From assembly GCA_026386795.1 (NCBI GenBank), contig JAPLMU010000064.1, positions 1-33,814 of the forward strand: a stretch of DNA of 33,814 nt, read 5' to 3'. Both the position numbers and the translations under genes were made by a program. The stretch comes from Planctomycetota bacterium (GTDB lineage Bacteria > Planctomycetota > Phycisphaerae > Phycisphaerales > SM1A02). The notes under the pieces are model-generated. The model saw nothing but the letters and a program-made list of their open reading frames with translations, was not told where the DNA came from and did no database searches. Shown here piece after piece: positions 8,998 through 16,311 of the stretch (its first letter is position 1; the number at the start of each line of letters is the position of its first letter).

Positions 8998-9561
8998 ATG
9001 AAGCTTTACACACGCACTGGCGACGATGGAACCACCGGCCTCTTCAGTGGCGCCCGTGTCTCCAAGGACCATCCGCGCATCGAGGCGTACGGAACCATCG
9101 ATGAATTGAATGCGGTCCTTGGCCTAGTGCTCAGCGCCTGCGATCTGGCACATCCGTTTGAGAAGCGCCTACACGCGATCGTTGGATCCATTCAATCGCG
9201 CCTCTTTGACATTGGTGCAGACCTCGCAACGCCCGAGGGTGCCAAGCAGCAATCAAAGATTCACCGCATTGACGACACTGACGTATTGGAGTCAGAGAAG
9301 TGGATCGATGAAGTTGATTCTGCAAACCCAGCGCTCGCAACATTTGTGATGCCCGCCGGAACGGAATTAGCCGCGCGCCTACATCTCGCACGCACGGTGT
9401 GCCGCCGCGCGGAACGCACGATCATCTCATTGGGAAGCATTGAACCCGTGGGCGAACCGCTCATGCGCTACGTCAATCGATTGAGCGATCTGTTCTTTGC
9501 CATGGCGCGCCGCGCAAATCATGAACGCGGACACCCTGATGTTCCGTGGGTTCCTAAGTAG
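8998..9561 (+). CDS. ATP:cob(I)alamin adenosyltransferase, PduO type
   Basis: 187 residues, the usual PduO/MMAB size. It transfers the 5'-deoxyadenosyl group of ATP to cob(I)alamin, giving coenzyme B12, in the cytoplasm. The N-terminal ATP-binding motif is TRTGDDGTTGLFSG (residues 5-18), followed by RIEAYGTIDELNAVLG (27-42). The C-terminal helix pair has ARTVCRRAER (131-140) and YVNRLSDLFF (158-167), which hold the conserved Arg, Asn and Asp residues of the active site. The ATG at 8998 fits the family start; an upstream in-frame Met would add 12 residues that fit nothing. No clear Shine-Dalgarno site. The only other B12-related hint in the window is the enzyme itself, so the cofactor probably serves enzymes encoded elsewhere. 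Confidence 0.93.
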   Translation: MKLYTRTGDDGTTGLFSGARVSKDHPRIEAYGTIDELNAVLGLVLSACDLAHPFEKRLHAIVGSIQSRLFDIGADLATPEGAKQQSKIHRIDDTDVLESEKWIDEVDSANPALATFVMPAGTELAARLHLARTVCRRAERTIISLGSIEPVGEPLMRYVNRLSDLFFAMARRANHERGHPDVPWVPK

Positions 9562-9578
9562 TTAACTGAATAATTCAA

Positions 9579-10232
9579 CTACGCTTCAACCGTGCCGAAC
9601 ACGCGATCCCCCGCATCGCCAAGCCCGGGACGGATGTAGGCGTTGCCATCAAGTTCGCGGTCAAGCGCTGCAGCGTGAACCATGACGTCGGGATGTTCGT
9701 CATGCACACGACGAACGCCTTCTGGTGCGACAACCAAACACACCATCTGAATGTCACGACAGCCAGCGTCCTTCAAGTAACGGATCGCTGCACACGCACT
9801 GCCGCCCGTGGCGAGCATCGGGTCAATGACTATCGCGTAACCATCACCAACATCATGCGGAAGCTTTGCGTAATAGGTAACCGGGCGATGTGTTTTCTCG
9901 TCGCGGCGAATTCCAATATGTCCAACGCGAGCCTCGGGAAACAACTGCATCACTCCATCAGTCATACTCAAACCCGCACGCAATATTGGAACAAGTGTCA
10001 CCGGACGGCTCAATTGATGACCAATTGTCTCCTCGAGCGGGGTCTGGACAGTGATGGTGCGAGTGTCGAATCGGCGCGAGACCTCATAGGTCATCAGACC
10101 GGCGATCTCGTTGAGGAGACGGCGAAAGTCCGCGGAATGAGTGCCTTGATCGCGTGCGATCGCCAACTTATGCCGAATGAGCGGATGATCGAAGACCTTG
10201 AGATTGGATAATGAGTCGGACTGCGTCGGCAT
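9579..10232 (-). CDS. upp: Uracil phosphoribosyltransferase
   Basis: 217 residues. It condenses uracil with PRPP to give UMP in pyrimidine salvage. The landmarks are HPLIRHKLAIARD near the N-terminus, VPILRAGLSM, the PRPP-binding loop DPMLATGGSA, and the C-terminal uracil-binding part DRELDGNAYIRPGLGDAGDR. The ATG at 10232 is preceded by AAGGAG at an 8-base spacing, which decides the start over an upstream Met that would add 40 residues and run into the divergent gene. It ends only 17 bp from the convergent adenosyltransferase stop codon; the two stop codons sit in an inverted sequence (GTAGTT...AACTAC, 9558-9582). Confidence 0.95.
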   Translation of the reverse strand: MPTQSDSLSNLKVFDHPLIRHKLAIARDQGTHSADFRRLLNEIAGLMTYEVSRRFDTRTITVQTPLEETIGHQLSRPVTLVPILRAGLSMTDGVMQLFPEARVGHIGIRRDEKTHRPVTYYAKLPHDVGDGYAIVIDPMLATGGSACAAIRYLKDAGCRDIQMVCLVVAPEGVRRVHDEHPDVMVHAAALDRELDGNAYIRPGLGDAGDRVFGTVEA

Positions 10233-10290
10233 GAAAGTGCTCCTTGCGGTCAAGCGTAGACTGACCCGTCGCGCCGCGAACCCTGCGGCC

Positions 10291-10297
10291 GGAGGAG
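10291..10297 (+). promoter_or_regulatory. Strong Shine-Dalgarno site deciding a TTG start
   Basis: GGAGGAG lies 7 bases before TTG at 10305. There is no nearby ATG or GTG at a fitting distance, so the DUF1579 protein is read from TTG. Confidence 0.8.
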
Positions 10298-10304
10298 AAT
10301 CACC

Positions 10305-11225
10305 TTGAAAGCCACCGCGAACGAATCCCCGCGCAATTACGGCGCGCAACACCGCGACACTGTTCGCAGTGGTTCATTTATGTTGGGAGCTGGCGCGCTC
10401 ATTGGAGCAGCCCTCGCCATTCTCTTAGGCGCAGCATTCGCCCAGACACCGGCCGCTAGTCGGCCAGCCGGGCGAGTGAAGCCAAGCCCAGAGCAGATCA
10501 CGCAAGAGACGCGTGCAGCAATGGAAGTGCTCAATCAATTCGTTGGTCGCTGGGACATCAATGGTCAATCATTTGATGAAAACGACAAGCCAGTCGGCAC
10601 GTTTACTGGCAGCGCGCATTACACATTCGTCATGGCGAACAATTTCTTGATGGGCGAAACCACGTTGACTAGTGGGAAGTTCTTGCTTGATCAGACTGAT
10701 TACTTTGGATATTCGCCAGGCCTCAACAAGTACACGCACGTCATGCTCACGGAACTCGACAAGTCGATGATCTATCAGCAGGGCGAGTGGATGGCGGAGG
10801 TCGGCTCATTCGTGTTCGCTGTTGCAGCGCCGCTCGACTCACCAAAGGGAACGCCACGCAGTGTTGGACTTGAGTACGGATTCAGCAATGCTGGCATTGC
10901 CGTCACCATGAGTATGCAGAATGGCGTAAAGCCAATGCGCAAAGTGCGCATGTTGCTCACCAAATCAACTCAGCCCGCTGCACCAACGAGCGCAGATGGC
11001 ATGCCAGCCGGTGGCAATGTGCAGTATCAACAGGGCGATCCCGCCAAGATGCGCGCGCAGATGCAACAGGCGGTTGGGCAGATGACCGCACAAAAACAAG
11101 CCATGCAGCAATATATTCAAGGCATGAATATGGGCATGGACAGCCAGATGGACAAGATGATGGATCAACAGATGGACCAAGGCGTGACCGATCAAACCCG
11201 CGAACTGCTCCGGGGCCCTGAGTAA
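10305..11225 (+). CDS. DUF1579-family exported or membrane-anchored protein with Met/Gln-rich tail
   Basis: 306 residues starting at TTG behind GGAGGAG. A polar stretch of ~25 residues is followed by a hydrophobic segment (MLGAGALIGAALAILLGAAFA) ending in AQT, a signal peptide or anchor. Residues ~75-225 match DUF1579: LNQFVGRWDINGQSF, then GEWMAEVGSFVFA and a final strand MRKVRMLLTKST. The fold is a lipocalin-like beta structure of unknown function, usually secreted. The last ~75 residues are low-complexity with 12 Met and many Gln and Asp (GMNMGMDSQMDKMMDQQMD), a composition seen in some metal-binding tails but also in disordered linkers. Its stop codon shares one base with the start of der (TAATG), so the two are probably co-transcribed and translationally coupled, although no functional link is evident. 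Confidence 0.8.
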   Translation: MKATANESPRNYGAQHRDTVRSGSFMLGAGALIGAALAILLGAAFAQTPAASRPAGRVKPSPEQITQETRAAMEVLNQFVGRWDINGQSFDENDKPVGTFTGSAHYTFVMANNFLMGETTLTSGKFLLDQTDYFGYSPGLNKYTHVMLTELDKSMIYQQGEWMAEVGSFVFAVAAPLDSPKGTPRSVGLEYGFSNAGIAVTMSMQNGVKPMRKVRMLLTKSTQPAAPTSADGMPAGGNVQYQQGDPAKMRAQMQQAVGQMTAQKQAMQQYIQGMNMGMDSQMDKMMDQQMDQGVTDQTRELLRGPE

Positions 11226-12625
11226 TGTCATTACCCCGCCTCGCAATCATCGGACGGCCAAATGTCGGCAAGTCCAGCTTGTTCAATCGACTCGCTGGTC
11301 GTCGCATTTCCATCGTCGATCCGACTCCTGGTGTGACTCGCGATCGCGTTACCACCATCCTTGAACTCAATCCGCCGCCGGATCGCTCCGATGAGCAGCC
11401 GCGATTTGTGGAAATCATGGACACCGGTGGATACGGGATCTACGCCGCCGAGGGTGGACAAATCGATGACGCCGGCAAGGACTTGGCGCTATTGACACCT
11501 GACATCGAAGCGCAGATTTACAAAGCTGCACATGATGCGGAATTGATTCTCTTTGTGATCGATGCGCGCGATGGCGTCATGCCGCTTGATGAGCGCGTTG
11601 CGAAATTGATTCGCAGTGCGGGACTCTCGCAGAAGGTTGTTCCGATTGCTAATAAGGTCGACGATCCAAGTTGGGATGCCGATGGTTTCGAGGCTGCAGC
11701 GCTTGGCTTTGGACAACCACTCTTGGTGAGTGCCACATCTGGTTACGGTTCAAAACGACTGCTGGAAACCGTGTGGGAACGGCTTGAAAAGTCCACAGTC
11801 GGTGAACAGCCCGAAGTACCGGAAGTTCGCTTTGCAATCGTCGGGCGCCGAAATGCCGGCAAGAGTTCGTTGGTGAACACACTTGCTGGTGAACCGCGCG
11901 TGATTGTCAGTGAAATCGCAGGAACAACGCGAGATGCCGTTGATGTCCGCTTTGAAATCGACGGCAAGGTGTTGGTTGCTATTGACACGGCTGGCGTGCG
12001 CAAGCGAAAGAGTTGGGCAGACGATGTCGAGTTCTATTCGAATGCCCGCACCGATAATGCAATCGAACGCGCCGATGTTTGCGTGTTGCTCTTGGATGCA
12101 ACTGAGAAGTGCTCGCAAATCGAGAAGCGCCTCGCAAGTCAGCTTGAAGAGAATTACAAACCAACGGTCATTGCTGTCAACAAGTGGGATCTGGTCTCTG
12201 GCAAACTTTCGCCAAAGGACTACACCGAATATCTGACGCAGGAATTCCCTGGTCTTGAATTCGCGCCAATCGTCTTCATCAGTGCCAAGGATGCAAGCGG
12301 AATGAAGGAACTGCTTGGCATGATCGCGAACCTCGATCAGCAGACCAAGCATCGCGAGGGAACTGGCCGCATTAACAATGCTGTGCGCGAGATTCTTGAA
12401 GCGCGCGGGCCGAGTTCCGCGCTTGGAACCCGCGCCAAGGTCTTCTATGTGGCTCAAATTGATGTGCAGCCGCCAACCATCGCTATGGTGGTTAACAAGC
12501 CCGATCTCTTTAAGGGCACCTATGAGCGCTACTTCAAGAACCAATTGCGCGAGCATTTGCCGTTCAGCGAAGTGCCTATCAAGTTGATCTTTAGCGAGCG
12601 CAAGCGCGAAGAGCGTCGGCACTAA
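11225..12625 (+). CDS. der: Ribosome biogenesis GTPase Der (EngA)
   Basis: 466 residues with two tandem GTPase domains, diagnostic for Der, which assists maturation of the 50S subunit. Domain 1 has GRPNVGKS (10-17), DTGG (66-69) and NKVD (143-146). Domain 2 has GRRNAGKS (207-214), DTAG (254-257) and NKWD (319-322). The C-terminal KH-like domain (~385-466) includes RAKVFYVAQIDVQPPTIAM and ends in FSERKREERRH. Loop 11 of the first domain, which in many homologues begins with an insertion, carries NPPPDRSDEQP here. The ATG overlaps the upstream stop codon by one base. It converges on a small membrane-protein gene 22 bp downstream. Confidence 0.97.
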   Translation: MSLPRLAIIGRPNVGKSSLFNRLAGRRISIVDPTPGVTRDRVTTILELNPPPDRSDEQPRFVEIMDTGGYGIYAAEGGQIDDAGKDLALLTPDIEAQIYKAAHDAELILFVIDARDGVMPLDERVAKLIRSAGLSQKVVPIANKVDDPSWDADGFEAAALGFGQPLLVSATSGYGSKRLLETVWERLEKSTVGEQPEVPEVRFAIVGRRNAGKSSLVNTLAGEPRVIVSEIAGTTRDAVDVRFEIDGKVLVAIDTAGVRKRKSWADDVEFYSNARTDNAIERADVCVLLLDATEKCSQIEKRLASQLEENYKPTVIAVNKWDLVSGKLSPKDYTEYLTQEFPGLEFAPIVFISAKDASGMKELLGMIANLDQQTKHREGTGRINNAVREILEARGPSSALGTRAKVFYVAQIDVQPPTIAMVVNKPDLFKGTYERYFKNQLREHLPFSEVPIKLIFSERKREERRH

Positions 12626-12647
12626 ATGCACTACGAGCGAGCAACCG

Positions 12648-13169
12648 TCACCCTGGCCGCACGGCCCAGGTAATCACGAAGGCAACCGCGGCGAGTGCGC
12701 CGACAATTCCTGTTCCTACGGCCGTTGCTGCGAATGCATCCAGCGTTGCAATTCGGAATGCTGAACGCGCAAGGAATGCACACGCCACCGCAAATGACAA
12801 ACCGTCAAAGGCGAGCTTGAGCATTGGCTGATCGATCGGAACAAAGTTCGTAAGCGCGGCCACTGCAACACATGCAAACGCACGGCTCGTGATATCGAGG
12901 GCAGATCCTGGGGGACGCCCGCGCACAAGCGCTATTGCTGCGAATGCTGCTGCGCCGGCGCCGGCGCAAAGAACCAACCACACCACCGAGGCGCCCGCTG
13001 CAGAGAGTCGCTGAATTGCCGTCGGGGCAACCGCCTCCATCGGCAGCAGCGCTGGCAGCCCCGCAAGGCAACCAATGACCGATGCGAGGAGCGCGGCAAT
13101 TCCGACTCCGCCCCAGAATCGGAAGTCGCCCTCTGGGCAGAGTGGAAGATCGTGAGCGCGGTCGTTCAT
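12648..13169 (-). CDS. Small hypothetical integral membrane protein
   Basis: 173 residues from the ATG at 13169. After a short polar N-terminus (MNDRAHDLPLCPEGDFRFW) there are about five hydrophobic segments: VGIAALLASVIGCLAGLPAL, ASVVWLVLCAGAGAAAFAAI, a segment near FACVAVAALTNFVPI, LAFDGLSFAVACAFLA and a C-terminal one (GTGIVGALAAVAFVITWAV). No family is recognised. The start is uncertain: a Met 18 codons upstream (13223) would overlap the divergent gene's start, and neither has a good ribosome binding site. Coding is supported by its length, the membrane pattern and lack of a better frame on either strand. Confidence 0.6.
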   Translation of the reverse strand: MNDRAHDLPLCPEGDFRFWGGVGIAALLASVIGCLAGLPALLPMEAVAPTAIQRLSAAGASVVWLVLCAGAGAAAFAAIALVRGRPPGSALDITSRAFACVAVAALTNFVPIDQPMLKLAFDGLSFAVACAFLARSAFRIATLDAFAATAVGTGIVGALAAVAFVITWAVRPG

Positions 13170-13215
13170 CGAGAGATCATCGTAACCCTTGCCGTGGGAT
13201 ATCCTCAGCCGCGCC

Positions 13216-13740
13216 ATGGACATTCAGATCCGCGATCGCAACCGCCGGCCCATGGGCATGGCACAGGTGGATCCGGCGACGCGACCAATGTTGGTGCGCG
13301 CAATCGCTCCGGACGGGGCGCAGCACGAAACCTACCTTGACTGGGAACACGCACTCGATGATGCTGGCCAACTCCGCTCGTGCGTGGCGTGCCGATGCCA
13401 ACGCCTCTACCGACGGCGAACACTGCCGAGATTTGCACCATTTGCGCTGGTTCTTGCCGGAGCAGGTGTCGTGGCTGGGGTGCTCGGGTACTCCAGCGAC
13501 CCAATCGTGCTCGCGGCGCTCGTGGCACTGCTCGTACTCGACGGCGCGGTACTCGTCCTCGCCCGTGTGCAATTGGTCTGCTACCGCTGTGGTACGGCAT
13601 ACGGCGGCGCGCCGATCGCCCGATACCACCGTACATGGGACGCGCGCATCGCCGCGGAACCAGACAACGTTCCCGCCGCTATCGATACTGATGGCAACCG
13701 AAACAATGACGGCGGACCATCGCTACCATCAATCCCATGA
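13216..13740 (+). CDS. Two-helix membrane protein with split CxxC pairs
   Basis: 174 residues. Cys56-x-x-Cys59 (SCVACRCQ) and Cys122-x-x-Cys125 (CYRCGTAYGG) flank two adjacent transmembrane segments (about residues 73-92 and 95-116). The two cysteine pairs would therefore meet on the same, presumably cytoplasmic, side and could complete a zinc ribbon. The C-terminal ~45 residues are polar and look disordered. I cannot name the family or function. The stop codon overlaps the thymidylate kinase start as ATGA, so translation is probably coupled. The ATG at 13216 is preferred over one at 13189 because it starts at the first recognisable strand (MDIQIRDRNRRPMG), but neither has a clear ribosome binding site. 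Confidence 0.65.
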   Translation: MDIQIRDRNRRPMGMAQVDPATRPMLVRAIAPDGAQHETYLDWEHALDDAGQLRSCVACRCQRLYRRRTLPRFAPFALVLAGAGVVAGVLGYSSDPIVLAALVALLVLDGAVLVLARVQLVCYRCGTAYGGAPIARYHRTWDARIAAEPDNVPAAIDTDGNRNNDGGPSLPSIP

Positions 13741-14426
13741 GCGCCCCTGACACTGCGCCAATCACTGCTGACACCGCATGGATGAATTCCCTCGGTGGAT
13801 GCTTTGTTGTGTTTGATGGCCCGGACGGCAGCGGCAAGAGCACGCAATTTCGTCGATTTGCAGACATCGCGCGTGCGGCGGGGCTAGATGTAGTGGAAGT
13901 GCGCGAGCCTGGCGGTACGGCGATCGGCGAGAAGATTCGCGCCATCTTGCTGGATCCAGCGAATCAAGAGATGACCACGCGCAGCGAGATGCTCTTATAT
14001 ATGGCGAGCCGCGCGCAACTGTATGAACAGCGCATTGCTCCAGCAATCGCAGCGGGCGCACTGGTGCTTGCCGACCGATTCGTCTCGAGCACGCTTGCCT
14101 ACCAAGGCACCGCAGGTGGAATTGATGAAGAAGAGATCTTGGCGGTTGGCAAGGTTGCCACGGGAAACCACTGGCCTGATCTCACTGTTGTGTTCGATGT
14201 TGATACCGATGTCGCTATGAAACGCCTTTCCCCGTTGCTTGATCGGATGGAGCAGAAAGGTGTTGACTTTCATGCGCGCGTTCGCGGTGGTTACCTCGCT
14301 CAGGCACAGCGATGGTCGCATCGTTATGCAGTGGTGAACTCAAGCGTTGCCCCAGATGCGGTGACGAGCGGATTGCTGAATGCGGTTCAAACGTGGATAT
14401 CACAACGATCTGGGCCGCATACATGA
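13737..14426 (+). CDS. tmk: Thymidylate kinase
   Basis: 229 residues. It phosphorylates dTMP to dTDP. The P-loop is GPDGSGKST (residues 28-36), the dTMP-binding REPGGT follows, then DRFVSSTLAYQG with the DR motif and the Ser/Tyr contacts, and FDVDTDVAMKRL precedes the lid region (DRMEQKGVDFHARVRGGYL). The start is set by the ATGA overlap with the upstream membrane-protein gene; this gives an unusual ~20-residue N-terminal extension, and Met16 (MNSLGGCFVVFDG) would give a family-typical start. No delta-prime or other replisome gene follows; an intergenic region with repeats lies downstream. Confidence 0.95.
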   Translation: MSAPDTAPITADTAWMNSLGGCFVVFDGPDGSGKSTQFRRFADIARAAGLDVVEVREPGGTAIGEKIRAILLDPANQEMTTRSEMLLYMASRAQLYEQRIAPAIAAGALVLADRFVSSTLAYQGTAGGIDEEEILAVGKVATGNHWPDLTVVFDVDTDVAMKRLSPLLDRMEQKGVDFHARVRGGYLAQAQRWSHRYAVVNSSVAPDAVTSGLLNAVQTWISQRSGPHT

Positions 14427-14623
14427 GTTGCGCTTGTTCGTGAGTTTGTTGTCCCCACAAGTAATCCACCGTATCCCCACATCGCATTGCGTTGCTGTTT
14501 TAATTTATAAATAATGACGAACTTCCGCACATACTGTTCGTTTCCGCGGAAACTGTGCGCATACTCATCGCCGTGTGTGGACAGCACGCGGTGCACTGGC
14601 TGAACCGCAGATCGTGTGGGGAC
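14427..14623 (+). promoter_or_regulatory. AT-rich control region upstream of the HTH-TPR regulator
   Basis: This ~200-bp gap stands out from its GC-rich surroundings. It contains an AT-rich run with TATAAA at 14506-14511, a perfect 14-bp palindrome GTTTCCGCGGAAAC at 14540-14553 flanked by near-copies of GCrCATACT (14527-14535 and 14557-14565), and the 10-mer TGTCCCCACA at 14450-14459, near-repeated as TATCCCCACA (14472-14481) and found inverted as TGTGGGGACA (14615-14624) over the ribosome binding site. A promoter plus operator for the downstream regulator is the simplest reading. The boxes also vaguely resemble DnaA sites, but none matches well. Confidence 0.45.
14540..14553. repeat. 14-bp perfect palindrome, candidate operator
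   Basis: GTTTCCGCGGAAAC is its own reverse complement and lies about 30 bp downstream of the TATAAA-like box and 70 bp before the HTH-TPR start. Such symmetry and position fit binding by a dimeric regulator, possibly the downstream gene product itself. That link is inference. Confidence 0.5.
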
Positions 14624-15862
14624 ATGAATCCGAATGTTGCGCGTCGTGACCGGCTTAGCCGGTTTGTAGACCTGGCGCGCGTTTATCGTGGCTGGAGCCG
14701 GCAAGAGCTGGCTTCCAACCTTGGTCGAGACCTCTCAAAGGTTGTTCCTGACAGTGGCAACCCAAAGCTTGATTTAGTTGTTGCGCTGGCTGATGCCCTT
14801 GACTGGAATGTTGGCGATGTAGCCCAGTGTGTTTGGGAAGCGCCGCCACTAGTGATTGTGCCTGGCGAAGACTTTGCAACACTCGATACACAAGCGATTG
14901 AGTCGCATCGAGCTGGTGATTGGCGTGGCTTGATTGCGGGTGGACGGCGACTGTTGGCATCGGCGAACACTCCGGCCGAGCGAGCGCGTGCGCTCAATCG
15001 GCTCTCTGGTGGTCACGATGGCCTTGGGCGCTATTCCAAGAGCCTTGAATGTCTGCGCGACGCGCTTTCGTTGACACCACTCACTCCTCAGTTGGAACTG
15101 ATGTTGCGTGTCAACCTTGTCGGTGCTCACTACGCACTTTGGCATGTCATCGAGGCACGAGCCACGGCACGCGAACTAGTGGATCGCTTTGAAATGCGTC
15201 CGCCGGAAGGTCGAGTTGAACGGGTAGCGCAAGCATTTTCGCTGATGTACCGGGGTCACTGCTCGCGGCGCGCCATTACGTCGTGCACGGAGGATGCGCT
15301 CCGTAATGCAAAGGAGGCGTCCGCAGATCTCGAGCGAGCTGGCACACTGTTCTCTGTCCTTGCCCGCGAGTTCGGCGACGATAGTTACGGTGGCGTCGCC
15401 AACACTTGTCGGGGTGCCTTACTTGAAGTGCAATGCACGCTTGGAGTGCTTGATCCGCTCGACGCAGTGTCAACTATCACTGAAGCGCTCGGTGGTGTTG
15501 AGGATCCATTACTTGCACCTCCTGGTGACTGGCTGGAGAGTTACGGCTGGTGGTGCATCTTCGGATGCAATGTGGCGATTCGTCATTTGGACGATCCACA
15601 CTTCCACCGCGCGATGGCAATATTCACCAACAAGGCGATCGAGATCGCGGACCGACTTGGAAACTGGTCGCTCCGGGAACGCGCGTTCAGCCTTGAGCAG
15701 ATGAGGCGGGAACGCCTCGAAAAGTCCACCGGCTTTGAAGCTGAGTGGATCCTCGATGAGGAAGATGTCCGCACGATTGCTGGCACGATGGGTCGATTCC
15801 CTTCGTTCCGCGAAACCGGCTGGCGAATCCTTGCTGATGCTCGCATCGTTGAAAAAGTATGA
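14624..15862 (+). CDS. HTH (XRE-like) regulator with TPR-type helical repeat domain
   Basis: 412 residues. The first ~65 form a lambda-repressor-type helix-turn-helix: DLARVYRGWSRQELASNLGRD, then KLDLVVALADALDWNVGDV, the usual spacing of helices 2-5. From ~residue 85 onward the protein is helical with TPR-like repeats (GDWRGLIAGGRRLLASANT, ARALNRLSGGHDGLGRYSKS, LECLRDALSLTP). HTH plus TPR is the architecture of peptide-responsive RRNPP regulators of Firmicutes (Rap, Rgg, PlcR, NprR), although other HTH-TPR proteins have unrelated roles and overall similarity to RRNPP members is not visible. The ATG at 14624 follows GTGGGG; an upstream frame opening at 14555 lacks a fitting site. A small exported protein follows 15 bp downstream, so the two probably form an operon. 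Confidence 0.75.
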   Translation: MNPNVARRDRLSRFVDLARVYRGWSRQELASNLGRDLSKVVPDSGNPKLDLVVALADALDWNVGDVAQCVWEAPPLVIVPGEDFATLDTQAIESHRAGDWRGLIAGGRRLLASANTPAERARALNRLSGGHDGLGRYSKSLECLRDALSLTPLTPQLELMLRVNLVGAHYALWHVIEARATARELVDRFEMRPPEGRVERVAQAFSLMYRGHCSRRAITSCTEDALRNAKEASADLERAGTLFSVLAREFGDDSYGGVANTCRGALLEVQCTLGVLDPLDAVSTITEALGGVEDPLLAPPGDWLESYGWWCIFGCNVAIRHLDDPHFHRAMAIFTNKAIEIADRLGNWSLRERAFSLEQMRRERLEKSTGFEAEWILDEEDVRTIAGTMGRFPSFRETGWRILADARIVEKV

Positions 15863-15870
15863 AAGGAGGA
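15862..15870 (+). promoter_or_regulatory. Near-perfect Shine-Dalgarno site of the small exported protein
   Basis: AAAGGAGGA is the strongest ribosome binding site seen in the window, 7 bases before the ATG at 15878. It overlaps the last base of the regulator's stop codon, implying high and possibly coupled translation of the small downstream gene. Confidence 0.85.
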
Positions 15871-15877
15871 ATACACC

Positions 15878-16237
15878 ATGAATATGCACATTGAATTTCG
15901 TAAGTATTTTGGCGCGCAACCACCGGGTCGGTTGTCGATTCTGTCCTTGTCGATGCTCTTGATAGTGACATGCATTGCGCTCTTTCCGTGCACGCAATCG
16001 ACGCAGGCAGAAAATGGGCGGGTGCAAGCGGCGCCAGCCGGCGATGAGCGACCCGTTGATCGCCGGCGGTGGTGGCTTGATATTTGGTCTCACTCCATGC
16101 AGGAGACCTGCTTCATTACGTGGATGAACACGCAATTTGGCTGTGAAGCGTGGCAGTGGGTCCTGCCTGCCCAGCAAGTGAACAGCGTCTATCTGTGGTG
16201 GTCAGTTGCGGTGTGGGAGCAGCCGAACGGAAAGTGA
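15878..16237 (+). CDS. Small exported tryptophan-rich protein of unknown function
   Basis: 119 residues. The N-terminus is basic and then strongly hydrophobic (RLSILSLSMLLIVTCIALF), ending in STQA|EN, a plausible signal peptidase I site near residue 45. The mature part is only ~75 residues and holds nine tryptophans (RRRWWLDIW, FITWMN, EAWQW, VYLWWSVAVW), three consecutive arginines and two cysteines eleven residues apart that could form a disulfide. The composition suggests interaction with membranes, glycans or a protein partner, as in some antimicrobial or signalling peptides, but no family is recognised. A lipobox reading of LFPC is poor. The strong ribosome binding site and the 15-bp spacing behind the HTH-TPR gene argue that it is a real gene in the same operon. 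Confidence 0.7.
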   Translation: MNMHIEFRKYFGAQPPGRLSILSLSMLLIVTCIALFPCTQSTQAENGRVQAAPAGDERPVDRRRWWLDIWSHSMQETCFITWMNTQFGCEAWQWVLPAQQVNSVYLWWSVAVWEQPNGK

Positions 16238-16278
16238 TGGCCGGCGGCACATGAATTGCCTTCTGTGGCGATTTCACT

Positions 16279-16311
16279 ATCGGGCGGGGTCTCATCTAGA
16301 CTCCGCCCGAT
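16279..16311 (+). promoter_or_regulatory. 13-bp hairpin occluding the gmk start codon
   Basis: Arms 16279-16291 and 16299-16311 pair over 13 positions (one G-U) with a 7-base loop. The right arm includes the first two bases of the guanylate kinase ATG. There is no T-run after it, so a terminator for the preceding small gene is less likely than a structure that controls gmk translation, or simply a palindrome. Confidence 0.45.

Noticed and set aside
8733-9104. 123-residue plus-strand open frame
   Set aside because: No family resemblance, no ribosome binding site, and it overlaps the true start of the adenosyltransferase gene.
12398-12630. Long minus-strand frame inside der (11750-12631)
   Set aside because: It is a shadow of the der coding sequence, whose motifs are complete on the plus strand.
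14440-14580. Chromosomal replication origin
   Set aside because: The region is AT-rich with DnaA-like boxes, but each box has two or more mismatches to TTATNCACA and no dnaA, dnaN or similar gene is adjacent; kept only as an alternative reading.
16279-16311. Intrinsic terminator after the Trp-rich protein gene
   Set aside because: The 13-bp stem is strong, but no T-run follows on either strand and the right arm enters the gmk start codon.
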